Shown here in pieces: positions 1 through 5,712 of a stretch of DNA of 7,644 nt. The notes beneath the pieces are model-generated. The model saw only the letters and a list, made by a program, of their open reading frames with translations, did no database searches and was not told where the DNA came from. The translations under genes and the position numbers were made by a program. How positions within the stretch are numbered: position 1 is the stretch's first letter; each line of letters starts with the position of its first letter. The DNA comes from Candidatus Latescibacterota bacterium (lineage in GTDB: Bacteria; Latescibacterota; MVCY01): positions 1 through 7,644 of the forward strand of contig DAOVDP010000050.1 in assembly GCA_030669445.1 (NCBI GenBank). The letters run 5' to 3'.

Positions 1-545
1 TCTGGCAGATCGACATGCGTCCTTATTTCAAACGCTCTGGCTTTGAAAGCATTGCTCATCCTCAGATAACAGCCTCCAAGGACGGAAACAGAATTGTTCT
101 GTTTGGTTATTATGCCCTGGGGAAAAGTGCTGTTATCTCTCTGGATAGCCAGGGCAATGTCCTGTGGACACGTGTTGGTCCGCCGCGAGTTTCACTGGCT
201 CAGGTATCTGAGTCGGGTAGGACCGTATTTGTGAATGAGTATAGGTCTTGTAGGCTCATCGATAATAGCAATGGAACTGATTTGTGGGTTAAGCAGATCA
301 GGCTCGCAGGGACTTTGCTCAATCTTCATGTTAGGGATGACATAATCCTCTTTTCGAGCAGGTTTGGAGGAACCATCTTTAAACTGAGAGACCAGCATTC
401 AGTAAAGAGGATATTTCAGTTTAATGAAATGGTACTCCCTGTTCCAATAGAGGATCCAAATATTAACTTCGCTGGTGTGGCAGCAGAGTTTTCGAAAAAT
501 GCTGTTAGATTCTCATCCATAGCTTCCAGAGAGGAGGGAAGATAA
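1..545 (+). CDS. PQQ-type beta-propeller repeat protein, 3' end only
   Basis: The reading frame is open to the window's left edge: codons before the in-frame ATG at 15 read W-Q-I-D, so that Met is probably internal and the gene starts outside the window. About 180 residues are visible. They show repeated beta-propeller blade signatures of the PQQ-like type: DGNRIVLFGYYALG followed by ISLDSQGNVLWTRV, then SGRTVFVNEY followed by LIDNSNGTDLWV, then DDIILFSSRFGGTIFKL. The 'hydrophobic-D-x-x-x-G-x-x-L-W' blade ending is typical of PQQ/quinoprotein-like repeats, which in most bacterial cases are structural rather than cofactor-binding. No catalytic residues can be assigned, and the N-terminal localisation signal is outside the window. 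The stop TAA at 543-545 lies one base before the next start, so the two genes are probably cotranscribed and translationally coupled. A generic WD40-like propeller is the alternative. Confidence 0.72.
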   Translation, partial: WQIDMRPYFKRSGFESIAHPQITASKDGNRIVLFGYYALGKSAVISLDSQGNVLWTRVGPPRVSLAQVSESGRTVFVNEYRSCRLIDNSNGTDLWVKQIRLAGTLLNLHVRDDIILFSSRFGGTIFKLRDQHSVKRIFQFNEMVLPVPIEDPNINFAGVAAEFSKNAVRFSSIASREEGR

Positions 546-546
546 G

Positions 547-762
547 GTGAAGAAAATTATATTGATTAGTATGTTAGCACTGCTGGTTCTTGGTTTAACT
601 GGAGCAGTTTTAGCCGAGACCGGCCGCTGGCCCATCCATAATTCCTCTTCACCGAACGCAGATGTGCTCACTTCTGCAAAGAGCTATCCCATGACATACA
701 ACATTGAAGGCAAGGGAGGTAATGCTCTTTTCTTTGCCTTCGAACTCATTGTCCTACAATAA
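547..762 (+). CDS. small secreted protein, 71 aa, function unknown
   Basis: The start is GTG at 547, supported by a strong purine-rich site (gaggaggga, 531-539) at normal spacing and by the signal peptide that follows directly. Residues 1-23 (MKKIILISMLALLVLGLTGAVLA) form a classic Sec signal peptide with an A-x-A-like cleavage site ending VLA before ETGRWP. The mature part would be only about 48 residues, with no recognised domain: a polar, Ser/Asn-rich stretch (HNSSSPNADVLTSAKS), then YNIEGKGGNALFFAFELIVLQ. The gene starts one base after the upstream propeller gene and ends 42 bases before the next gene, so it is likely part of the same operon. The short, hydrophobic C-terminus is odd and may mean that this is the remnant of a longer secreted protein. 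The downstream RBS of the next gene leaves little room for lost sequence, so a truly small secreted protein is also possible. Confidence 0.6.
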   Translation: MKKIILISMLALLVLGLTGAVLAETGRWPIHNSSSPNADVLTSAKSYPMTYNIEGKGGNALFFAFELIVLQ

Positions 763-804
763 CTCTAAACTGTTCCGACGCTCTTCTGGAGAAAGGAGAA
801 AACG

Positions 805-1413
805 ATGGAAGCAATAAAGATGTTGTCTTTGCTCCTAGCGACCATTATTGTTGTGAGTTTTCAAAGTGCGGTAGGGGCCGTGATGGAAGAATCATTATCC
901 TATTTTGACCCGGATTCCACGGGAATTATATTTTTGGGAACCCTTATACAGATTGGTACTTATTTTGTCCCAGATACCACCAGAGGGTCAGTTCAACTTA
1001 AGGAAGTGGGCGTTAACTTCTGGGGGCCTGGCGATTGCGAGTTATCTGTCGTGAAGAGAAATCTAATGATTAATCCTGATTCAGTACTGGTGTCGACTTC
1101 CATAGAAGTACCATATGCAAATTTTGACTGGCCTGTCTGGCAAACAATCGATCTATCTGGATATACGCAACTTGATTCCTTAAAGACTTTCAGTATAATT
1201 TTATCAGGAAATCTCAGTGTCCCCAATAGTGCAACTAACTCAAGTCATAGCTATGTTCGAATTGAACCTGATTCCCCCGTCGGCCCACCACCCTCCGGTC
1301 AAGAATGGGCCCATACAATAGCTGATTGGCATATCAAAGCTACCGTGATCTATCACAGGTCTAGTTCTGTGCAGAATACTTCCTGGGGCAGAATTAAGCG
1401 ATTATTTGATTGA
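805..1413 (+). CDS. secreted beta-rich protein with C-terminal WGRIK tail, function unknown
   Basis: A 202-residue protein. The ATG at 805 follows gaaaggagaa (791-800) at good spacing; Met6 is a possible alternative start. Residues 1-25 form a Sec signal peptide ending in SAVGA. The mature part is rich in alternating hydrophobic/polar strands (LKEVGVNFWGPGDCELSVV, VWQTIDLSGY, KTFSIILSGN, WHIKATVIYH) and Trp/Tyr, which suggests a jelly-roll or other beta-sandwich such as a carbohydrate- or surface-binding module; I do not recognise a family. A Pro/Gly-rich loop lies near residues 155-165 (SPVGPPPSG). The last 11 residues, TSWGRIKRLFD, follow a Ser/Asn-rich linker and form a detached basic/aromatic tail that looks like a sorting or processing signal. 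The signal-peptide region resembles that of the S8 protease downstream. The gene belongs to the same secreted-protein run as its neighbours. Confidence 0.68.
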   Translation: MEAIKMLSLLLATIIVVSFQSAVGAVMEESLSYFDPDSTGIIFLGTLIQIGTYFVPDTTRGSVQLKEVGVNFWGPGDCELSVVKRNLMINPDSVLVSTSIEVPYANFDWPVWQTIDLSGYTQLDSLKTFSIILSGNLSVPNSATNSSHSYVRIEPDSPVGPPPSGQEWAHTIADWHIKATVIYHRSSSVQNTSWGRIKRLFD

Positions 1414-1486
1414 AAAAATTTGATGTTTCCGTGAAATGTTTTTAATCCTTTAGAACAACATACTATCCTTTGATTTTTGGGCAGAT

Positions 1487-1515
1487 AAGGAGGTGAGACG
1501 CATATGACTGTTTAA
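1487..1515 (+). other. strong Shine-Dalgarno site followed by a 3-codon ORF
   Basis: The sequence aaggaggtga (1487-1496) is a near-perfect anti-16S match. With a 7-base spacer it precedes ATG at 1504, but the frame reads only Met-Thr-Val before TAA at 1513-1515. It lies in the 172-base gap between the beta-rich protein gene and the S8 protease gene, 71 bases before the protease start, which has its own good site (aaaggaggg, 1573-1581). It may be a minimal leader ORF affecting protease translation or mRNA stability, or the surviving start of a gene lost by deletion. The sequence shows the site and the minimal ORF; the role is inferred. Confidence 0.45.
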
Positions 1516-1585
1516 ATCGAGAAATGGATTTACAGCCTCGAAAAAGGCGTTTGATCACAGCGCCATAAACCTAAAGGAGGGCGAG

Positions 1586-4282
1586 ATGAAGAAGCTATTT
1601 TGGGTACTTATAATTGTGTTCGCCGCAAGTTTCCGTAGTGCATCAGGAGCTTGGATTGAGAACTCACTGGTGGAGAAACTGGCCACTCTCTCTAAAGATG
1701 ACATGGTAGAGGCAATCATCGACCTCAAAGAGCAGGCGAACCCTGAGGATGTTAAACGAGACCCTCAGATTTTAGTGGAGATAGCGAGGAGAACTCAGAA
1801 AGAGTTCTTGGAGATCTTCGAGAAGGCAAAGGTAAAGGGAGGCGTTGAAGAGTTTCAAAGCTTCTTCATAGTTAACTCTGTTTTTGTCAGGTGCACAAGG
1901 GGTCTTCTGGAAGAGATTGCGAAACGCCCAGAGGTGGCAAAGATCTGGGATAACAGCAAGATCGTAACCGTCGGGGGTGATGGAGACAAAAACCTATTAC
2001 CCAAGGTTGCTGCTTCAGTGAGAACAGTAAGACAAGGTTCGCATTCTAGTTCTGTAGCTAAGGTAGCCAGCGCCAGTGCTTGGTGGAACATACAGAAAAT
2101 TGGTGCCGACAAGGCATGGAATAACCTCGATATCAATGGCACGGGTGTATTGGTCGGCATCATTGATTGTGGGTTCAGTGGTAACCATCCCGACCTCGTC
2201 CCAAGATGGAAACAACAGTATGGATGGAAGGATTTTGTTAATAATCAAAGCCAGCCTTATGATAGCCCGAGCGGGCACGGGACCAGAGTGACAGGGGTAA
2301 TCGTCGCTGGAGACAACAGCGGGTCAAGTATCGGAGTGGCCCCAGGAGCACAGTTTATTTCGGCAAAAACATTCCATAGAGATGCCAGCGGTCATGATAC
2401 TGGAACCCCCGCCAATATTCGTGCCGCGATGAACTGGATGCTAGATCCAGATGAGGATGGAAATTTAAACACTGGACAAGAACACAGACCTGATGTGGTG
2501 AACAATTCTTGGGGTGGTTACACCTATAGCGAATACTATCGGGATGCGGTAGACAATTGGATTGTGGCGGGGATATTCCCCTGTTTCATTGCCCACAACT
2601 ATGGACCAGGCACATCGACGGTCACAGCTCCAGGGAGTTATCCTAAGTCCTTTTGTGTCGGTGGTACCAACAACAATGATGTGATATGTAACTTCAGCGG
2701 AAGGGGCCCGGTCACTTGGAATGGGGTTACCTACAAAAAACCGGACGTTGTGGCACCCTGTCAACCAGATGTCAAATTCTGTATTCCTACGGATCAGCCT
2801 TGGTGGCAACAGAACTACCCAAGTGGCTACATTGTTGAAGATGGCAAAACATCGACTTCAGGACCACATGTAACAGGTGCTGTCGCATTAATAAAGCAGG
2901 CCTTCCCGAATATTTCCATCGATGACAAAAAAGAAAGGCTGGAACTCAGTGCGGTTGATTTGGGCGCCCCTGGGAAAGATAACGACTATGGATCAGGCAG
3001 GATCGATGTCTATGAGGCGATTCTTTTCGTCTTTCTTAATACCGCGATTCCTCGCAACGAGAAGGTCGACCTGACCTGGAGCCCTGGTTTTAGCGCACAG
3101 GGGTATAGAGTATACAAGGGCACTACTGCTGGAGGGGCTTACTCTTATTATACTAGCACTAGTAACACAAGTGCAACAATATCGGGCCTTAACAATGGTA
3201 CACAGTACTACTTCGTAGTAACATCTTATAATCAAAACGGGGAAAGTATCTACTCCAACGAATTCACCAACATCCCCTCCTCCTGCCGCAGTGACTATGA
3301 TTCTAACAATATCGTCTGGACAGAGGACTTTGTGCTGCTTGTCGGGCACTTTGGTGAGTCTGAAGGAGACCCCGGATATGAGCAGAAATACGACCTCAAC
3401 GGCAGCCGACGCGTCTGGTCTGAAGACTTTGACATCTTCGTTGGAGACTTCGGCGGCAATTGTCCCTACCCGCCGGGCAAGCTTCTGGCCTCTGCCCCCA
3501 AAGAGGGGATAAACCTCAATGCCCGAGCAGCCTTGGATATAGCCAAGGCCGGTTCGGTGATAAAGGGGTACGACGGAGTCGATATTTTGCCCTCCGCTGC
3601 CAACGAAATCGCCGTGGATGTCTATCTGGACGGCGCTACCGAGCTGAGGGGATACGGGATAACCCTCCACTACGACGCAGAGGCCCTGCAATTCTTAGGG
3701 GCGACAGCAGACAACGAAGTCAGGGAGGGAAATCTCCTGAATTCGGCAGGCGGAAGAACCCCCCTGTTTCTGATGGTTGCCGACAGGTTCGAGAAGGGCA
3801 CCATCTGGCTCGCCAATGCCTCAGGCCGGGACTCAAAACCAGTACACGGCAAGGGACTCCTGGCTGAACTGAGGTTCAAGGTGCTCAAGTCAACCCTGGA
3901 GACCTCTCCGGTTCGTCTGGCGGTTGTCGAGCTGTTTGACTCCCAGCTTGGCAAAAACGAAGCCAGCATCGGTATCACCAGTGCTCAGGCTAAAGCAGCG
4001 GAGGAGTCTTGCCTGTTGACCCAGAACAGTCCTAACCCCTTCAATCCCAGCACTTCTATCAGCTTCTTCCTGCCGCAGCCAGAACTTGTCCACCTGGAAG
4101 TCTATGACCTGTTGGGTCAAAAAGTAAAGTCTCTGGTTGATTGCCGTCTGCAAACTGGCTGGCACACGGCACTGTGGGATGGGACAAACCAGCAGGGCGA
4201 GACAGTGGCAAGCGGCCTCTATTTCTGCCGGTTAAGGACAAAAAGCATCACCCTGGCCAGAAAGATGCTGCTTCTGCGTTAA
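1586..4282 (+). CDS. secreted subtilisin-family (S8) serine protease with Fn3, dockerin-like, cohesin-like and C-terminal sorting domains
   Basis: An 898-residue multidomain protease; ATG at 1586 has RBS aaaggaggg at 1573-1581. Domains in order: Sec signal peptide (1-22, cleavage after SASGA); I9-like propeptide that would act as folding chaperone and inhibitor (about 25-125); S8 catalytic domain (about 165-480); Fn3 (about 485-563); two dockerin-like EF-hand loops (about 568-625); cohesin-like beta-sandwich (about 655-800); FlgD/type IX-like C-terminal domain (about 808-898) starting NSPNPFNPSTSISF. The catalytic triad is visible: Asp194 in GIIDCGF, His231 in SGHGTRV, Ser423 in KTSTSGPHV, with oxyanion Asn338 in AHNYG. 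Ser and Asn motifs depart from the usual GTSMAxPH and AGNxG, but all key residues remain, so it should be active. Loop ligands are D570/D572/N574/D581 and D603/N605/S607/D614. It probably cleaves proteins at or outside the cell surface. GC content rises in the 3' third, suggesting a module joined later. An intrinsic terminator follows. Confidence 0.93.
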   Translation: MKKLFWVLIIVFAASFRSASGAWIENSLVEKLATLSKDDMVEAIIDLKEQANPEDVKRDPQILVEIARRTQKEFLEIFEKAKVKGGVEEFQSFFIVNSVFVRCTRGLLEEIAKRPEVAKIWDNSKIVTVGGDGDKNLLPKVAASVRTVRQGSHSSSVAKVASASAWWNIQKIGADKAWNNLDINGTGVLVGIIDCGFSGNHPDLVPRWKQQYGWKDFVNNQSQPYDSPSGHGTRVTGVIVAGDNSGSSIGVAPGAQFISAKTFHRDASGHDTGTPANIRAAMNWMLDPDEDGNLNTGQEHRPDVVNNSWGGYTYSEYYRDAVDNWIVAGIFPCFIAHNYGPGTSTVTAPGSYPKSFCVGGTNNNDVICNFSGRGPVTWNGVTYKKPDVVAPCQPDVKFCIPTDQPWWQQNYPSGYIVEDGKTSTSGPHVTGAVALIKQAFPNISIDDKKERLELSAVDLGAPGKDNDYGSGRIDVYEAILFVFLNTAIPRNEKVDLTWSPGFSAQGYRVYKGTTAGGAYSYYTSTSNTSATISGLNNGTQYYFVVTSYNQNGESIYSNEFTNIPSSCRSDYDSNNIVWTEDFVLLVGHFGESEGDPGYEQKYDLNGSRRVWSEDFDIFVGDFGGNCPYPPGKLLASAPKEGINLNARAALDIAKAGSVIKGYDGVDILPSAANEIAVDVYLDGATELRGYGITLHYDAEALQFLGATADNEVREGNLLNSAGGRTPLFLMVADRFEKGTIWLANASGRDSKPVHGKGLLAELRFKVLKSTLETSPVRLAVVELFDSQLGKNEASIGITSAQAKAAEESCLLTQNSPNPFNPSTSISFFLPQPELVHLEVYDLLGQKVKSLVDCRLQTGWHTALWDGTNQQGETVASGLYFCRLRTKSITLARKMLLLR

Positions 4283-4308
4283 GCCATACCCCCTGCTCAC
4301 GGACACGC

Positions 4309-4344
4309 GCCGCCGAGGGTGACACCCCCGGCGGCATTTCTTTT
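4309..4344 (+). terminator. rho-independent terminator after the S8 protease gene
   Basis: A GC-rich hairpin begins 27 bases after the protease stop. The arm gccgccg (4309-4315) pairs exactly with cggcggc (4329-4335). An A:C mismatch follows, then ggg (4317-4319) pairs with ccc (4325-4327) around a 5-base loop tgaca. The hairpin is followed by atttctttt (4336-4344). Position, stem strength and the T-rich tail agree with a genuine terminator that separates the protease from the toxin-antitoxin unit. Confidence 0.85.
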
Positions 4345-4427
4345 GCAGAGTTCTCCTGTGGTCTATAAGAGGCCACAACTGCAGCAGATCAGAAGCTTGC
4401 TGCTCATAGGTCACTTTGAAAAAGGGC

Positions 4428-4456
4428 TTGACACAAGGCAGGCTTGGGGATATATT
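4428..4456 (+). promoter_or_regulatory. sigma70-type promoter for the toxin-antitoxin operon
   Basis: A perfect -35 box TTGACA (4428-4433), a 17-base spacer and a -10 box TATATT (4451-4456, 5 of 6 consensus). Transcription would start near 4463. A short A-tract (tttgaaaaaggg) just upstream could act as a weak UP element. It lies between the protease terminator and the antitoxin start, giving a leader of about 150 bases. It closely resembles the promoter at 5431. Confidence 0.8.
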
Positions 4457-4504
4457 ATTGAGGCAGATTGGGGTCGTTTAAGTTGGACCAGCATATAAAG
4501 GCTC

Positions 4505-4528
4505 TGTTACATTCAGAAGTATGTGACA
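4505..4528 (+). promoter_or_regulatory. inverted repeat in the toxin-antitoxin leader, possible operator or RNA hairpin
   Basis: tgttacat (4505-4512) and atgtgaca (4521-4528) are inverted copies with one difference (a T:G pair in RNA), separated by eight bases. It lies about 43-66 bases downstream of the predicted transcription start and about 90 bases before the antitoxin start. AbrB-type antitoxins commonly bind palindromes in their own control region, so an autoregulatory operator is plausible. A leader-RNA hairpin is the alternative. The rest of the 4345-4615 gap shows only the promoter and the antitoxin RBS (ggaaggag, 4602-4609); I find no gene there. Confidence 0.4.
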
Positions 4529-4615
4529 AAGAAGGCGGGTTGGTATGAGGTGGTGGGGAATGGATTGGACAATGTCGGCGGTGATAAGATAAACCACAAT
4601 TGGAAGGAGCGAGAT

Positions 4616-4864
4616 ATGGTGGAAGCTTATGTTACTCCGGCAGGGGTGCTTATTCCCAAAGAGATCCTTGAAGTGGGGCCGGAGGACCGGATCATCGTCC
4701 GCAAGGTGTATGATTACATCGTCGTAAGGAAAATATCCCATCCTGTGGAACGATTTGCTGAGGCGATGAAAGAGATTGGCAAGCATATGGGTTACGAAGA
4801 TGTGAAGGCCATGCGGGGTGAAAGTGAACAAAAGATCATAGGAAGGACGGTACCCACGCGATGA
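4616..4864 (+). CDS. vapB: AbrB/MazE-type antitoxin of a VapBC-like module
   Basis: An 82-residue protein. A longer frame runs upstream to a GTG at 4523, but ATG 4616 is preferred: ggaaggag (4602-4609) sits 6 bases before it, and the conserved fold starts immediately afterwards. Residues 2-39 are a SpoVT/AbrB swapped-hairpin DNA-binding domain: VEAYVTPAGVLIPKEILEV, then GPEDRIIVRKVYDYIVVRK (the expected 'x-G-x-I-x-I-P-K-E' signature, with V-L-I-P here). Residues 42-75 form a helical, charged tail (VERFAEAMKEIGKHMGYEDV) of the kind that wraps around and blocks a PIN toxin. The protein should neutralise the downstream toxin and, with it, repress its own promoter. The stop overlaps the toxin start by four bases (ATGA at 4861-4864), so the genes are translationally coupled with antitoxin first, as is standard for these modules. 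Confidence 0.85.
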   Translation: MVEAYVTPAGVLIPKEILEVGPEDRIIVRKVYDYIVVRKISHPVERFAEAMKEIGKHMGYEDVKAMRGESEQKIIGRTVPTR

Positions 4865-5274
4865 GATTGGGAGCAGACAGTTGGCTATTCTTCAAAGTAG
4901 CGGAAAAAGATGATGCGGCGATGCGTTTGCTGAAGGAGGTTGAGCACGGCAAACATCGGCTGATCGTGTCTGTGTTGAGCTTCGGGGAGATCAAAGTAGG
5001 CATGTATCGTGTGGGCAAGCCGGAGCTTGCCGAAGAAGCGATCACGAACTTTGTCGCCATTCCCAATGTCGAAATCGTGAGCGTAGATCTTGAGGTGGTA
5101 GACGAGGCTGCAAGGCGGAAGCACAGCTTAGGCTTGTCCTTCGTAGATTCCCTGATTCTCGCTACGGCCTTAATCCGGGGCAGTGAAGTCTTTGTAACGG
5201 GGGATTCAGATTTTAACATTGTTGAGAAACAGGGAATCATTGTGGTTAGAGAACCGGAGTCCATTGTTGAATGA
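4861..5274 (+). CDS. vapC: PIN-domain ribonuclease toxin, VapC family
   Basis: A 137-residue protein, the usual VapC length. The four-acid PIN active site is present: Asp6 (GADSW), Glu43 (SFGEIK), Asp96 (SFVDSLILATA) and Asp115 with Asp117 (VTGDSDF). These residues hold Mg2+/Mn2+ for RNA cleavage; known VapC toxins cut tRNA or rRNA and stop translation, but the target here cannot be read from sequence. The protein ends with a beta-strand, GIIVVREPESIVE, normal for the family. The start ATG overlaps the antitoxin stop; ggaaggacgg (4841-4850) inside the antitoxin gene may help initiation, though its spacing is long and coupling probably matters more. All catalytic acids are intact, so the toxin is predicted active. 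The module could stabilise this locus or act in stress response. Confidence 0.92.
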   Translation: MRLGADSWLFFKVAEKDDAAMRLLKEVEHGKHRLIVSVLSFGEIKVGMYRVGKPELAEEAITNFVAIPNVEIVSVDLEVVDEAARRKHSLGLSFVDSLILATALIRGSEVFVTGDSDFNIVEKQGIIVVREPESIVE

Positions 5275-5430
5275 CTTGCCATCTCCCTTGTCTCTCCTCG
5301 ATAGAGGATTTCATCAAAGTGCCCTGTGCCTTATTTCCGTTAATAGTGTCTGAGACCAAAACAGTTGAAGTGAATAAGCCGGACAAGAACAGCGGCAGCA
5401 GGCCATCTACAAATTTTTTGCAAAAAAACC
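5275..5430. other. intergenic stretch with no convincing gene
   Basis: Between the toxin gene and the next promoter I see only a short hairpin (tcctc 5295-5299 with gagga 5304-5308, loop gata) followed by tttcat. It is too weak to call a terminator with confidence. Just upstream of the promoter is an A/T-rich run (aaattttttgcaaaaaaa, 5411-5428) that may serve as an UP element. A frame beginning with the ATG that overlaps the toxin stop runs across this region, but it has no good ribosome site and resembles no protein I know. Confidence 0.5.
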
Positions 5431-5459
5431 TTGACAGGATTAGGCTGGTTTGTTATATC
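5431..5459 (+). promoter_or_regulatory. sigma70-type promoter with extended -10
   Basis: A perfect -35 TTGACA (5431-5436), a 17-base spacer and -10 TATATC (5454-5459). The spacer ends in TG one base before the -10 box (tgt, 5451-5453), giving an extended -10. An A-tract lies directly upstream. It could drive the small ORF at 5485 and, through a roughly 250-base leader, the lipoprotein gene at 5713. Confidence 0.75.
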
Positions 5460-5484
5460 TTGAATAACTGTAGAGGAGATTCTA

Positions 5485-5571
5485 ATGAACTTTGTGAAAA
5501 ATAATATCTGCCCCCCCAGAAAAAATAAGTGGGCTCAGAATAGGTACACACTCTGGATTCCGCACAGGTAG
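5485..5571 (+). CDS. possible 28-codon small ORF or gene remnant with C7 tract
   Basis: ATG 5485 follows gaggagat (5473-5480) at ideal spacing and lies about 20 bases after the predicted transcription start of the promoter at 5431. It therefore has full expression signals. The peptide starts MNFVKNNICPPRKNKW and ends IPHR before TAG (5569-5571); it has no signal peptide and no recognised family. It contains seven consecutive C bases (5511-5517). Loss of one C would move translation into a frame open for about 37 more codons, to TAA at 5618-5620, with plausible protein-like content (SGLRIGTHSGFRTGS). It could be a leader peptide, a small protein, or a frameshifted remnant. The following 5572-5712 shows no other clear element except ggcccggtccgg then t-run (5591-5609), too poor a hairpin to call a terminator. 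Confidence 0.3.
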   Translation: MNFVKNNICPPRKNKWAQNRYTLWIPHR

Positions 5572-5712
5572 CTTGTCTTATGATTTTGTAGGCCCGGTCC
5601 GGATTTTTTGTAATTGTTAAAGGGTTGTTGGTCAAGGAAAAAGCCGAGAGCCTGCAAAAAGGCGCAATTAGCCTCTCTGAATGCGGCTGTTACAGTTAGA
5701 AAAGGACACACG

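Noticed and set aside
2993..3691. A 232-codon open frame on the minus strand opposite the protease gene
   Set aside because: It lies wholly antisense to a well-supported coding region with clear domains, has no recognisable protein content, and is explained by codon bias of the sense gene.
3460..3867. A 135-codon frame on the + strand inside the protease gene
   Set aside because: It is an alternate frame of the GC-rich dockerin/cohesin region, rich in Arg/Gly, without own signals; the main frame is clearly coding.
4499..4530. aggctctgttacattc resembles the terminal ends of some insertion sequences (IS6-like)
   Set aside because: Similarity is limited to a few bases, no matching second end or transposase fragment was found in the window, and the inverted repeat accounts for much of the segment.
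4523..4615. N-terminal extension of the antitoxin from GTG at 4523
   Set aside because: The extra 31 residues do not resemble an AbrB-type protein, the GTG overlaps the inverted repeat, and ATG 4616 has a proper ribosome site directly before the conserved fold.
5271..5504. A 77-codon + strand frame whose ATG overlaps the toxin stop (ATGA), suggesting a third gene of the module
   Set aside because: There is no good ribosome site, the protein is low in recognisable structure, and the frame runs through a strong promoter at 5431-5459.
5591..5609. ggcccggtccgg followed by T-run as a terminator
   Set aside because: The only possible stem is about three base pairs with a three-base loop, so it is not a credible terminator.
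5614..5712. Upstream extension of the lipoprotein gene from TTG at 5614
   Set aside because: It would bury the lipoprotein signal peptide inside the protein; ATG 5713 gives a correct signal peptide and lipobox.
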